A stretch of DNA of 64,000 nt from Hedera helix (Eukaryota > Streptophyta > Magnoliopsida > Apiales > Araliaceae), in assembly GCA_947179155.2 (NCBI GenBank), contig OX359275.1, forward strand, positions 513,501-577,500. Reading direction: 5' to 3'. This document shows, one piece after another, positions 42,363-55,113 of the stretch (position 1 is the stretch's first letter; every line of letters begins with the position of its first letter). Position numbers and translations under genes: made by a program. The notes below the pieces were generated by a model that ran no database searches, had not been told where the DNA came from, and saw only the letters and a program-made list of their open reading frames with translations.

Positions 42363-45344
42363 TGTGACGCCCCCAAATCTAGGCTCATACAGCCCAAACT
42401 TGAGTCGTCAAAAGACTACAACAAAATTATTACAAGATAGAATAACGTTCAACAATACAATGTATAATAATACACAACTAAGTCTTCATAATTATTGTCA
42501 CACTATATACAACATGTGAAGACTACAATAGCTATTACTCGGACCGTCACTCCATTCCCTTGCTAGACCCGGCTACTCTCTCTCTTTCTGAAAAACAATG
42601 GAACAAAATAAAGGGTGAGCTCAAATAGCCCAGTAAAGAATATCATGACTAAGATAATGACAAGTAAATTATCGTTAGCCTTCAACAGTTGAGTTCTTGA
42701 TAGAATACAATAGACTACAAGGTTTGTATCAAAAACTGCAGTTAAATTCTTAAACAACGTTCAGATCAATAATAGCAGCGGAATGAGTAATCTATTATTA
42801 GAAGAATAATGCAGACTATAATGTCCACTCGATTCTCTTTTTAGGAAAAATATCATCAACTTTTATCATCTGAAATACCATTAGTCAAGATAATATAATT
42901 CACAGTTCCTGATCATAATCATGCAAATCAACAGTTCATCTTTGCACTACGGCCAAAGACATTCAATATAACACCAACGGTCATGATTATACCAGATTCA
43001 GCCTTTGGTCATAATCATACCAAACAACAGTTCATCTTTGCACTACGGGCCAAAGAGAACATTCACCACGTGCCATAAAAGACACCGAACAGATGTATCG
43101 CCTTTAACCTATTATATCGCCTTTAACCTATCATCTGTTCAACAATTATATCGCATCTGTGCCCTCGGCCACAGATATTCACAACAACTTGAATTTGGAT
43201 GATTAGAATGATATAAATGATGAACAGAAGAAACAGGATAAACAATAAGTATCAGAAGTTTACTTTGTACAGATTCAAATAATGTCCAAATTGTCAACAT
43301 GATGTGGAGTGAAATTTAAAAATGATATTCAAGATCCACAGTTCAGAATAACGGTTACAGTTCAATAGAAAGGTCCACGTAAATAGGATGGTTCAATTGA
43401 AATGATGAAGTGCAACTATTATGGAACATATAATATTTTCAGGAATTATAGAAGCAATAGTTCCATAATAAGTTTCGATTTAGATGTATGAAAGAAAATA
43501 ATATCCCTTACCGTAGCAGGTTTGATTAACAAAATGTGAAGGAAATTCATATCCCTTACCATAGTAAGTTTGAATAATGGAAGATGAAAAAGATGGTATC
43601 CCTTATGAGTATAAAGAAAAATAATATCACTTACGAATATGAAAGAAAATGATATTATAAACGAATATGCAATAAAAGTGTCATGTGATAATTCGTGTAA
43701 ACAAATTATTTCCACAAGAGACAAATAAGAAATGAATACAAAGAGTAATTCACCAAACGTGCGGTAATCCGCGTAGTCAGGTTATTCTCAGAGATTAATA
43801 AGGAATGAATACGAAAGGTTATTCACCAACAGGCGATAATCCGCACCGTAAGGTTATTCCCACAATTTAATAAAAATTGAATACGAAGAGTCATTCACCA
43901 AACAGGCGATAATCCGCACCGTAAGGTTATTCTCAGAGATTAATAAGGAATGAATACGAAAGGTTATTCACCAACAGGCGGAAATCCGCGCCGTAAGGTT
44001 ATTCCCATAAATTAATACATGGAAATAAATGACATATCTTATGAGTAAGAAAGAAACGATATTATTTTCGAGAATCAAATAATGATAATCCTTTACCTTA
44101 ACACGTGACTGGATATTGATTTAAATGAGGTTGATTAACTTGAACAGTACACGTACACTTATAAATCTTCACAAATACTCAAGATGACTTAAGCACACTT
44201 AGAGAAAACTTTCACAAGAAGTATTTAGAGAGAGAAAGAAAGAACAAGTAAGGAAGTTTATGAAAAATTCTTAAGTTAAGGCCTCTATTTATAGCCAAAA
44301 ATCTTATCATAACCAAGATTTCCTAATTTAATCCAAACCGTTCATTTCAAGATAATGTTTAATCCATACCATTCATTTCATCTTTTAAGATAAACCATTC
44401 ATTTAATTATCATCTTTTAATCTACATCATCCATTTCAAATTCTATATTATCTTTAATCTATACCATTCATTTCATCTTTTAAGATTTCCTTAATCTAAA
44501 CCATTCATTTAAAGATCATCTTTTAATCTACACCATCCATTTTAAATTCTATATTATCTTTAATCTATACCATTCATTTTATATCACCTAACTTTATATT
44601 ATAAACAAATAACTTTATCAATTCAATTATTCAACAATAATTCACACTTATTCATTATTATGACTAATTGTTATAAATACAGTGTAGTTGGCTTTCTGAG
44701 TTAGATATCAAGTCAGTTAATTAATGAAATACAACTGTTTAAATAATACCATAATAGAGATAACAATAATGCAGAAAGTATGCAAAAGAAAGATTACGTT
44801 ACTGTGTTATGACAATTATTGATTCAATAATGTGAATTACTGTGCATATGCTACTGTGACAATTATCAATTTAATAACATGAATTATTGTGCATGTGACA
44901 ATAAAGTCAAATATTGTACGATAACCACTTTATCAGTTTAATAATACGAAACACTGTGCAATGCCGTGTGCTACTGTGCAATACCGTATGTTACTTGTAA
45001 TACCGTATATTACTATTCTTTTACCACCGGATATTTTAACAATTAAAAGTAATAGTACCATTGACCATTTTAAAAATTGTTTATGTCATTTTCTATATCC
45101 GACAATTATTCTTTGTAGGGTCCACCTTTGTGGGGTCCACCAATGATTGGTTCGTACGGCGCCGTCGTACGAACATTCCCCGACAGAACGAATATTCCCC
45201 GACCAAAAGAATATTGTCCGACATAATATAATTTACACATAACATCCTTAACTTTTAACTTTATCAATTCAACCACTTACTGTTTCATGAAAATATATAT
45301 GAAGAAAAATAAATTTTATATTTCATAAAATTCGGGGTCTTACA
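42363..45344 (-). repeat. Solo LTR of the element D family (2,982 bp)
   Basis: Starts TGTGACGCCCCC and ends GGGGTCTTACA on the plus strand, flanked by the perfect TSD AGATC (42,358-42,362 and 45,345-45,349). It aligns end to end with D's 5' LTR. TATA box on the minus strand at 44,293-44,286; four 73-bp tandem units (43,733-44,022); three 20-bp units (44,954-45,015). With no internal region left, it is the product of recombination between the two LTRs of one insertion. Confidence 0.92.
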
Positions 45345-48028
45345 AGATCAGTCCAACAATTTTTTAAATAAATGTTGGAGCCTAGTATAGCCCGGCCTGC
45401 GAGCCTTATCAAGTCATGATTTTTTTAGCTAAATCTGGCCTGACCCGGCTTGGTGGGTTAAAAAGGGAGGCCTAACCCGGCTTGGTCAAAGCCTGACAGG
45501 CCTAGGGCAGACCGGACCAGGTCGATCCGTTGTGCACCACTAGTGTACATAGATGGGGCTAGCTCAAAGTCGGTCTAGGTATAAATTATGGGCTACAATT
45601 TGTAATTTATTAAAAATTATTTTAAATTGGTAATAAGTTAACTCCAGCTTAGGGAGAATGTAGGCATTAGACTCCGTTTCGGATTTTTTAATATTTGGCA
45701 TGTCAAAAAAAATATGATTAATTGAAAAATAATTTTCGATCAACTCTTTTTTTATTTTACAAAAATGACTTATGAATTTGAGATCTGTAAGTCATTTTAC
45801 GGAAAGACTGTCTAATTATGTGTCCCAACAGTAAGCCCTACTTTTTATTTATTTTTATTTTGTCACCTCTCTTTAGGAAATTAATTCATTTTTTTCCAAT
45901 TACTTCTTTTATATTTATGTCTCTTATTCATCTTCAAGCTCTCAAATTTGTCAATATTGATCTCATTTCAGTATTATTTGGTCAATTTTTTTCTCTTTAA
46001 AAAAATTATAAATTTAGTATTATTTATTTATTATAATGTGGCGTATCCTAAAAAAAGAGACAAAATATGCTTTAAAAAATCATTTTCATTGAAAACAAAT
46101 TTTCAACAAAAGTTTTTAATGAAACAAAGGGCGTGGCAAGGGGCCGCAAGCCGTCAGTTATTTGGTCACTCAGGCTGCTCTCAAGCCACCACGTAATCCA
46201 GTCTAGTTGCTGACACATTGGATAATGTACCAGTACTATTAGGAGTAGTAAGTAATTTGTCCAAGGGAACACTTGGGAGTACGTACCAAACAAGTTTTGA
46301 ACCAATTGAGTAACCAACTGACTTGTGCTAATTTTAGGCTTAACTACCGCCTTATATACCTTTTGGTGATAATAATGAGTTTAGTCTCGATCATAAATAA
46401 AATAAAATGCCTTCAACTTTTCCTTACAATAATTTTCATCATTTATTCTGTACAGATTCTAATGATCTTATCACAATTACAAAATACTACTATATATATA
46501 TATATATATATAAAAGGTTATTATTATGCACAATTCCCTCCTTCCAAATTATAAGCATATGCAAATAAATTATTTATTTTTAAGCCTATTAATTTTTTGA
46601 TATTTTTATTTAAGCCCTCCCCCAAAAATAAAATATATTATACCTACTTTCTTTGTTCCAAATATAAGAATTATTTTAATTTTTTGAGTCATTGTTTTTT
46701 GGGGGGTACATAATACTAATATCAAATTTATTTTGTGGCCTCTTTTTGCTTCATTTGTGTATTACTGTATAAAGGGTCCATATATATACTACACTAAAAA
46801 AAATATTAATCTTATTTCAATTATAAAGTTATCCACAAAATTTGAATCTTATTAAATTGTTTATAACTTTATAGCACGTGGTATGCCCTCGGCTCCCCCT
46901 AAAACAAAAAATTATCTTAATCTGTAACATATTCTCTCCCTCCGTTTTAGATTATAAAATTAATATTCATTTTTAAAAAATATTTTTAAATTTAAAATTG
47001 ACACGAATTTATTTCATTATAATTATAAATATTATAATATTATCTAAAAAGTATCATTAATTATAAAATTAATTATTTTAAAATTTTAAATAAATTGTTT
47101 TAATTTTAAATTTAAAAATATTATAAATTAAATTTAAAAAAAAATAACAGTGATTTTATAATTTAAAATTTAAAAAAATTACTGTTTCATTTTATGTGAA
47201 TACAACATGATTACCCCCACAAAAAGAAGACGTGCATACATACGTACAGATTTGGTTTTCATCTAGCGATCCAAATAAAACAAGAATAGCGCAACATATC
47301 TGCATGCCGTACCCGCTGGCATGCTACGCTAGAATAGAAGAGTAGGCAGGCTAATATTATCATATTCTTCTCTCTCTCTCTCATATCATATCCATATTAT
47401 TGAAATTGAAATCCAAATTACAAAATGATAGTCGTCCTGTAATAAAGTCTCTCTTTGTACTTTCGCCCCCACCGGAATGAATCTATCCATCCATGATATT
47501 ATTGTTAGCATTACAAACGTTACTATTATTATTAACGAAAATTTTCTTGGCATGTGCTCATTCCTCCTCCTCCTCCTCCTCCTCCTCCTCATAATAATTA
47601 ATGTATGAATAAATTTGTACTAAACAAAAAATTGGAACCGACAACTTTGTTTGCCTCTTCAACTTCAACAAGAAGTACATTTGCTGATTAACCTCCGATA
47701 ACACTATGAGACCCAATTTATTATAACTATTTTAATATTTAAAATTTAATTAGTTGTTTTTTTTAGCCTTTTCAAATTTAAATTATATTTTGAATATATA
47801 AGAGAGAGAAAATCAGTTTTTACTTGAAAGGAAAAATCAGTTTTATTTTATGTATTAGTATTTCGTGACTTTCCGTCACTCTTTTTTTCCCATCTTCTCT
47901 CCTATTTTCCTTTCGTTTTGAGGATTTGGATTGGGTAAGATCATATAATTAGGAGATTAATATTCTGCATACTATTTCAATTTTCAACTCCGTATTAGTT
48001 ATTTTGGAACCCTTCAATTGTAGAATTC

Positions 48029-48094
48029 ATGGACAAAGAAGAAGAAGTGAAACCTAATTGCGTAGACGAGGAAAGATCCGTAGTAATTGTTTAG
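48029..48094 (+). pseudogene. Possible 5' end of a lost host gene
   Basis: ATGGACAAAGAAGAAG... encodes MDKEEEVKPNCVDEERS before a possible donor TCC|GTAGTA at 48,080; without splicing it stops at 48,094. Upstream there is TATATAAG (47,795-47,802) and a pyrimidine-rich leader (47,875-47,920). Downstream sequence is T-rich and intron-like to an acceptor TTCTCCTTCAG (49,309-49,319), but the frame then stops within 13 codons. No homology recognised; this may be chance. Confidence 0.2.
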
Positions 48095-48397
48095 TATTGA
48101 TATTCTTTTTGTTTGATTCTGTTTAATTGTGGTAGAAATTAGAATTTAGGGTTTACTTTTATTCATATAGTATAGGATGAATTCATGTTTTAGGGGATTG
48201 CAATCTTGTTGATTTGCTTAGTTATTTGGGGTAAGGGATTTGTCTCTTTTTCTTTCATTTGGTTTGTAAATTCATGTAATTTGATTAGATGAATTTGTTA
48301 GTTGATATTTGTCTAATATGTTTTCCTTCAATTCTTAATTTTATTTTATTCGTAATTGAATTGTTGTATAAACTGTTCAAAAAGTTCAACCCCATTG

Positions 48398-48880
48398 TGA
48401 TATTTATATAAAATCCATCTCACATCAAAATTGCTTGATTTTTTATTTCTCGAAAAGCTCTTTCAATTTTATACATCTTTTGTAAAATAACATTTTTTTT
48501 TTCATTTTTACAGCTAAATACGGTCAATTTATCAATTTATAAATATGGTCTGTCTAATGATTGGAATTGAAATAGCCTTATTGTAAAATTCATATAAATT
48601 TCATCTCATAACAAAATTACTTGATTCTTGATTCCTTAGAAAGTTCTGTTAGTTATCTACATGTTTTGTGAAATAGCATTTTTTTTTCAATTATGATTCT
48701 AAACTTTATTCATTTTATGATTTGTAAAATATGTACGGTCTGTCCAACTTTTCGTCTAGCAGCATAATAGTTCCATAATAAAATTCACCTAAAATCTATT
48801 TTTATTCAAATTTGAGTGATTTTTGATTTGTTGAAAAGCTCTTTCAACTATCTATAAACTCCTTACAATATTAGTTTCAT
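48398..48880. repeat. Three degenerate tandem units of about 190 bp (satellite-like)
   Basis: Units carry the order 'ATAAAATYCAYCT', 'CTTGATT', GAAAAGCTCTTTCAA, 'TATCTA', then 'ACATTTTTT'. The anchor GAAAAGCTCTTTCAA or its variants lie at 48,452, 48,638 and 48,833, spacing 186 and 195. The anchor is a near-palindrome. Monomer length is in the range usual for plant satellites. Confidence 0.6.
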
Positions 48881-49824
48881 CCACGGTTTATTTCAAATTT
48901 AGTAAAACAAGACAAATTTTGTTTATAATTAATTCTTATGTTGTTTTTTAGTGCAATTAGCACGATTAGACCTTTGGATTATTTAGTATGTTGTTATACC
49001 TTTTTCTTGTGTAAGATCATTAATACTTTAACAACCCTTACTTAAGGGGTCTTTGAGACTTTTGTTATAATCTATTGTGCACATAGGCTTGTTGAAGCCA
49101 TTAGGGAGTGATAAGGTGGTTAGACAGAGATAATTATTAGCATATTTGAGTTTGGTTAATCCTTTGGGATTAAATGTGTTATGTTGCATTGTAGCTTTAC
49201 GCTTCCTTCAATTTCTTGATTCCCGACATAATGTTTTTGTACATTTTGAATATTCCATTATTCACCTTATTGAACTCTTTAAAACTCAGATCTTTTCTCT
49301 TTATTTTTTTCTCCTTCAGGTATTGTTAATGATGAAAGACATAATGGAAATTAGTTGAGATTTCAACATTTAACTTTAATTTGAGAAGTTCATGAATAAT
49401 GTTTAGCTTAATTTTAAACTTATATTCATGTTTAGTAACTTAAATATTTGGCACATCTGTATGTTAGATTTGATAATAAATTCATTATAAACAGATGAAT
49501 TTTTAAATCTTGAGTTGGTTTGGCACTTTAGCTTATTTTGTTTTGCCGCTGTGACGTTGACAAATACTCCCTCTAAAAATTCTATTGCAAATTTTATTTG
49601 TGAATATTTAAATATTTTTTGTTTCATGTATGTCTTTAAAAATAAAAATAAAATATTATATTAGAAGTAAGGAAAGCTTTGTAGCTTGTCGGATTTGGAT
49701 ATATCATCTGTATGTGCTTTGACGGCAGATTTCCCTGGTATCTGGATTTTGGGTTGTAAGCGAAGCCCGTCCTCCTTATCCTTCTTTCTTGTCTTGTGCG
49801 TTTTATAAGTTCTGATACTTAATA

Positions 49825-50080
49825 CTCCCTTGTCCCAAAATTAAGGATACAATTTGATTTTTAAGATCAAATGACGTATTGAACTTCAAAATTAGCATGA
49901 TTTATAAAAATTTAGAATAAAATAAATTTTGTGATTAATAATTTTTGTTATATATTATACAATTATAATAATTGTATCAACTCAACTAAAATTAAATAAA
50001 TTTACATCAGTTTGAAGTTTAATATGTCCTCGTTTGATCTCAAAAGTCAAATTATATCTTTAATTTTTGAACAGAGGGAG
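49825..50080. mobile_element. Stowaway MITE (256 bp)
   Basis: Inverted ends CTCCCTTGTCCCAAAATTAA and, from the other side, CTCCCTCTGTTCAAAAATTA, flanked by TA on both sides (49,823-49,824 and 50,081-50,082). The inverted similarity extends about 65 bases from each end. Confidence 0.88.
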
Positions 50081-50805
50081 TACGTTGCAGCATATTTTGC
50101 TTTGGTGTAGTGAATAATTAATGTTTTAAGATTTCTACTGTCTGTTCACTGGGTTTGTCTGTGTTCCTTTGGCTAAGCTGCAGTGTGAGACATGATACGT
50201 TTATAAAGGAAATGATACATCTTACATGCAATTTTTATTACGATTAAATATGTTCACAAATTATATATCTTAATGAATTTGTATTTATTTACATAGTGTT
50301 TCGACAATAAAAGTTATAATGCTTCATCTTTAAATGTAGCAGAAATCCATCTTTAACAATAAAATTATATTAAAAAAAATGTTTCAACATTAACTGCGTT
50401 ATCAAATACTAATATATATATGTGTGTGTGTGTGTGTGTGAAAGATAGTAGTAACCTGTATTTGTACGAGATGCTTAAATGATTCAAGTTTCAGTAGAAG
50501 AATTCATTTATTCAATTATTATTAGTATATAGTTATATGTATATTATATGGTTTGCATGTGTTCTTCCCAATATACTTATAACGTAAGACATTTATTCAT
50601 TTATTGCGAATTAATTTTAAATTGTACGCCTCCAACGTGATACTATAGAAATAATAACACAATTTATGTACATGTTGCGGCCCAGACACATTATATTGTC
50701 TATATGGGGTTTGTTGACATTCAAAAGTCCGATGATATGAACATATTTATTCCCATACAATTCGTGTGTGTGTATATAGAATGATTCATAAATAAAGGGG
50801 GATAT

Positions 50806-52165
50806 GAGTATTTTTCATTCAATCTAATTTTATCTATCTATTGCAAGATTTAATGGTTTAGAAGGTATTTACCGTAGAATAATTTGTAACATATCCGCAG
50901 AACGATTATGTGGTATATGACCCACAAAAAATTGTCAATAATACCCCTTAATTGCAAAAAAAAAAAAAAAAATTTAGGGGTACTGCATAATAGTTATGCG
51001 GTATCCCTTTATTTTTATTTTTTTTCTGCATTTTTGGGTGAAGAAGCATTACAGAAAGCAATAAATAAATAAATAAATTTAGGGTACCTTTTCTTTTCGT
51101 ATAACTTTACACATACTATAACCAAACAGTACGTACATCTCAATTATTAAAAAGTAGGACATGATACGAATTTTTATATAAAATCTCACTTTTTAATAAT
51201 TATGATGCATGTAGTGTTTGGAATTATGCTCTAAAATTGTTTATCTAGACCTATTCTTTTTTTCCTCCCATCACTGCTTGTCCTTCTCGAAGGCATCCAA
51301 ACAGCAGTTGACAATGGGCCCAAATGCTTTCTCCGCCAGCTTAATTGAATCTAACCTTTAATGTGAGTATATGGACATCCTTGACCAAGAGGCTAATTTT
51401 TGGGCTATGAAATGTCGTATTGAGTGGATTTCACTAAATTCTACCATGTTAATGCTATTAATCGTAAGAAGAAAAATAAAATTCTGGGTCTCAATAATGA
51501 ATTTTTTAAAGTCCTTCTATGCCTCTTCCGAAGTTACTGTAGTAGGGATTTTCGTAGGAATTTTAATTGGGCTCCTCATAGTCTTCACCTCCCTCCGAAT
51601 TTGGATGAAATTAAATTGGTAGTTTGGTGTAAACCAACAAAAGCCCCAGGTGCCAATGGAACCCATCCCATCTTCTTCCAGTGTCTACCAAAGATTCAAT
51701 CTGTTCTCCTGTAGAAAGTTGTTTTGTGGAGGGTTGTAGTGAAAGGAGAAAAACTCCATGAAAGCCCATGCTAAAGGATTGCAGTGATTGGAGAAAGAAA
51801 AATATTTTTTTTTTAGCTTTCTGTAGACTACTCAAGAATGCAAAAAAAAATATAAAAAAATAGGGGGCACCGCATAATAGTGATGCGGTACTCCTAATTA
51901 TTTTTTTTATTTTGGCTTTATGTAATGCTCCTGTAACTGCAAAAAAAAAAAATATTTTAGGATACCGCATAACTATTATATGCGATACTCCCTAAATTTA
52001 TTTATTTTTGCAACTAAGAGGTATTATGGACAAATAACATTTGGGTCATATACTGCATGATAGTTTTGCGGACATGCTACAAATTATTTTGCGGTAAGTA
52101 CCTCTCTATGTCATTGGATCTTGCAATGGATAAACAAGATTAGGTTGTATGAAAAATATTCTCAT
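50806..52165. mobile_element. DNA element with terminal inverted repeats of about 280 bp (Mutator-like or foldback)
   Basis: 50,806-51,090 matches the reverse complement of 51,880-52,165 (outer ends GAGTATTTTTCATTCAATCT and GAGAATATTTTTCATACAAC). No transposase ORF is present and I could not find a matching target-site duplication. The interior holds a LINE fragment. The inverted repeats carry several copies of a TACCGCATAA...TTATGCGGTA palindrome. Confidence 0.75.
51368..51722 (+). pseudogene. LINE (L1-type) ORF2 fragment
   Basis: In two frames the translation gives DQEANFWAMKCRIEW, then NRKKKNKILGLNNEFF, then LPPNLDEIKLVVW and KAPGANGTHPIFFQ. These are recognisable pieces of the region just before and at the start of the plant LINE reverse transcriptase (usual form KAPGPDGF.P.FFQ). 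The stretch between is shortened and frameshifted. It lies between the inverted repeats of the DNA element, so it was captured by it or inserted into it. Confidence 0.65.
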
Positions 52166-52186
52166 TTCTCTTTGACTATGATTAAT

Positions 52187-52191
<5 letters not shown>

Positions 52192-52240
<49 letters not shown>
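52192..52240. repeat. (AT)n microsatellite
   Basis: About 48 bases of AT dinucleotide just beyond the right end of the long-TIR element. Other simple repeats: (TG)n at 50,420-50,440, TG/TA/TATG at 53,142-53,190. Confidence 0.9.
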
Positions 52241-53140
52241 AAATGGGTTTTATTGTATTTGTAAGCACATTATTGGAATGGTCAAACTATTTCAAACAAA
52301 CACTAAATGATAATTAGTCTCTGTCTGCCACTAAACTCCTCCTAAAGCAAGTTCATGGTCCCAAAGTTCAAGTGGGTGATTAACACAATTAAAAATTACC
52401 ACTAAAAAGAAACAGTGATTTTTTAGTAAAGGTAGGTGTAGGTGTATAGCACAAAGTGTAGCAGTCTAATGAGAATAAAATTATTTGTATTTTAGTATTA
52501 TCGGCCGGTATGCATATTTAATTTTTAGAAAGTTAATTACACTAATTAAGAGTCCTGTAAAGTAAAATATTATGTAATTATAATATTTTTTCTATATTTT
52601 TAATATTTAGTTATTTAAAGTTCAAAGTTGAGTAAAGAAAATCTTAAATATATTTTTAAAATTAATATTTATTGTATGACTATGTAATTAAAGAACTATA
52701 GAATAAATTATTCTAGAATAATAAGCTAACATTAAAGTTTATATGACTATAAAAAGAAATTTGATTTTCTAATATTAACTATTAATTATTTTTAATAGTT
52801 AATAATTTTACTGCTTAACTTACTAATTGCATATAATTTAACTTAATTTTATTGTTTCATAATTTATTATTCAATTTTATGATATTACACCATCATCATA
52901 TATATACTCTGTTGGGGTTGAAAGACAATTATAGTAATCAAACAAAATCTTCATGAAATATATATATATAAAATAGTCCTATTAAGTTTGGGTTTTATTA
53001 ATAGTTTTATGGATTGTTTTAAAATAAATAAAATAGATTTAGTGAGATTTTAAAAAATATTTTAATTGTAGTTAAATTTTAGACTTATACTAAAAATCAA
53101 AAACAAAAATTCAAAAAATTAAGTTTTGCCTTGTTATATT

Positions 53141-53171
<31 letters not shown>

Positions 53172-53836
53172 GTATGTATGTATGTATCCACCCGTCCATT
53201 CAAAAAACTCAACCACCGCTAATAAGTTAAGCTATCCATTTGTTTTGATTAGTGCCTTAGGAGTAGTCTGAAACAGTACCTATCCTCTCTTGGGATTAAC
53301 TCGTTAGTTTGGTGAAAGTCATCAGCCAAACGAGGCAAGCCAATATAATAAGTACGTAACTCATCGATGCTTATATTTAAAAATAAAAATTGAAATTATT
53401 TTTTTAATTAATTAAAGAAAATTGATATATTTATAAGTAAAATTTAATATTTTTATAAAATTTCACTCACATGAGTGCGGGACCTATTTATTATTCATGT
53501 GAGAGAAATCTTGTGAAATTATAATTTTTTGTTTATGAAAATGTCAATTCCCTTAATTAAGACATTAACTAAAATAACTCGGTTATAATTTATGTAATTT
53601 AATCGAATTAATTTGACAATATTAAATATTTAGTTAAATAAATTTTGACAATTGAGCAGTAACGATGTGCACGTAACAAACTTTAATTTTATGACAGCAA
53701 AAAGTGAGAGTGTAGATAGCAGGCTAATCCCAAAGATATTATTAAAAGTGTGAATGAAGGGAGGAGAAGAAAAAGGAGAAGATAAAATTAAAAGCCATTA
53801 TTCTCGTAACCCACCTCCACCTCCTCCTTTATCTCT

Positions 53837-53840
<4 letters not shown>
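52241..53840. other. Anonymous AT-rich sequence, no gene seen
   Basis: No supported ORF. A 14-base imperfect inverted repeat TTTCACTCACATGA / TCATGTGAGAGAAA lies around 53,460-53,513. Confidence 0.5.

Positions 53841-53881
<41 letters not shown>
53841..53881. repeat. 41-base C homopolymer followed by 10 A
   Basis: Uninterrupted C run then an A run. Long G/C homopolymers are rare in plant nuclear DNA and error-prone in sequencing, so its exact length should not be trusted. Confidence 0.9.
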
Positions 53882-53891
<10 letters not shown>

Positions 53892-55113
53892 GGTGAGATA
53901 TCACATAGATAGAAAGGGATTTATAAGTAAAGACACTCACTTTTAACACCTAAAATAAAATATTCCTCTCCTCTCCTCTCCTCTGGTACCATTATCAAAA
54001 TACTGAGTATACAAGGGTGGTACTTATTTACTCCCCAGTCCCCGCCCCCACAAAAGTCTGAGAGATAATTCCAAGATTTATCGTTTTTTTTAAAAACAAA
54101 AATAATAAAATTATATGTTGAACAATTTGTCAACGTTAAATACTAAAGAATAGATATTTTTCTATGGACAACAACTAATGTCATATAAATTTGTGATCCA
54201 TTTATTATTAGATTATTATAAAAATATCACATTATTTCATATGTGATAATATGAGTCTCCATTTGGTACTCAACTCAAAACATTAATTAGTTCTCCATAA
54301 CATATTTACTATAACCAGCTTTATCTTACTCAAATACCAACTTGTAGTGATATTTGAAGAGTTCAATATTTTCGTATGTAAGTTTAATATTTTTAAAAGT
54401 TCCATCATCCACCTTCTTGTATTTTTATTTTGTTTTCTTATATATGAAAGGTGAAAATTACAGTCTCCGCAAAATTAATTACATAGATAATAATATATAT
54501 ATTTCAATCGATTGAACTATATGATAATAAAAATATATGAAATATAAACATCCACACGGAGGACCTCTCTCCCCGAGCCCGAGCGATTTATCTAGAATAT
54601 GATTATGACCTCCTACTAACTCTTCCCTCTTTTCATCACACATTTTTCAAACCCATATTTGTAAGCTTTCTTGCTTTATTAACTGTTAGGGTTATTAATT
54701 TGGGTTAGTAAAATCAAAATACCCCTCATTTAACTATTAGGGGTATTAACTATTAGGGTTATTAATTTGGATCTAGGTACTACAAAAGAATTAAGTACTG
54801 GCTAATTAGGATACATGGTATATCATTGATTTCCTAACAAACATTAAGATCAACAAATATACACTTGTATTAATTTATTGAAAATGGTGACAATATTTAT
54901 AAAGTTAATTTTTTATTAAACTTTTCACAATATTTATGGAATGGAATAATAAAAATATGAAATTAAATTTTAAAATATTTAAATAAATTTAATTTTCACA
55001 ATTTTATTTTTTTGTGGAATGGAGCACTATTATGTTAAATTTAAATTTTATAAAGTTAAATATTTAAAAAATTAAATTACAAGAAAGGTAAATGAGAAAA
55101 AATAAATTTAATT
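53892..55113. other. Anonymous sequence, no gene seen
   Basis: Contains (CTCCT)n near 53,965-53,984 and a local duplication of CTATTAGGG.TATTAA near 54,690-54,770. Short open frames here (for example 53,921-54,133) have no recognisable content. Confidence 0.5.

Larger units (their letters stand above)
39495..45542. mobile_element. Non-autonomous hAT transposon with nested insertions
   Basis: Bounded by perfect 8-bp TSDs. The ends are imperfect inverted repeats: TAGACATGCACATTCGG at 39,495 and, on the other strand from 45,542, TAGTGGTGCACAACGG (shared TAG...TGCACA..CGG). Subterminal zones (39,500-39,720 and 45,380-45,530) are packed with GGCCTGG/CCAGGCC-like motifs, the usual place for hAT transposase binding. 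Removing the solo LTR and one TSD copy leaves about 3.06 kb. I found no hAT transposase. Cargo: a MATE-like fragment, a MITE and a tandem array of snRNA-type promoter modules. Orientation is undefined without a transposase. Confidence 0.85.
45543..49822. other. Anonymous AT-rich sequence with no confirmed gene
   Basis: Contents I can name: an 11-bp hairpin AAAATGACTTA / TAAGTCATTTT (45,762-45,798), a decayed MITE-like block starting CTCCCTCCGT (46,936 to about 47,190), a (TCC)n run (47,563-47,590), a short minus-strand frame at 47,386-47,553 with a hydrophobic start, and a gene-start-like stretch at 47,795-48,094. The satellite-like triplet at 48,398-48,880 is listed separately. Confidence 0.5.

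Noticed and set aside
47386..47592. Minus-strand 68-codon frame with Arg run and hydrophobic N-terminus, considered as a small secreted peptide
   Set aside because: The Arg run is a TCC microsatellite. Starting at the inner Met (47,553) leaves a weak signal-like helix but no known peptide hormone motif and no supporting promoter.
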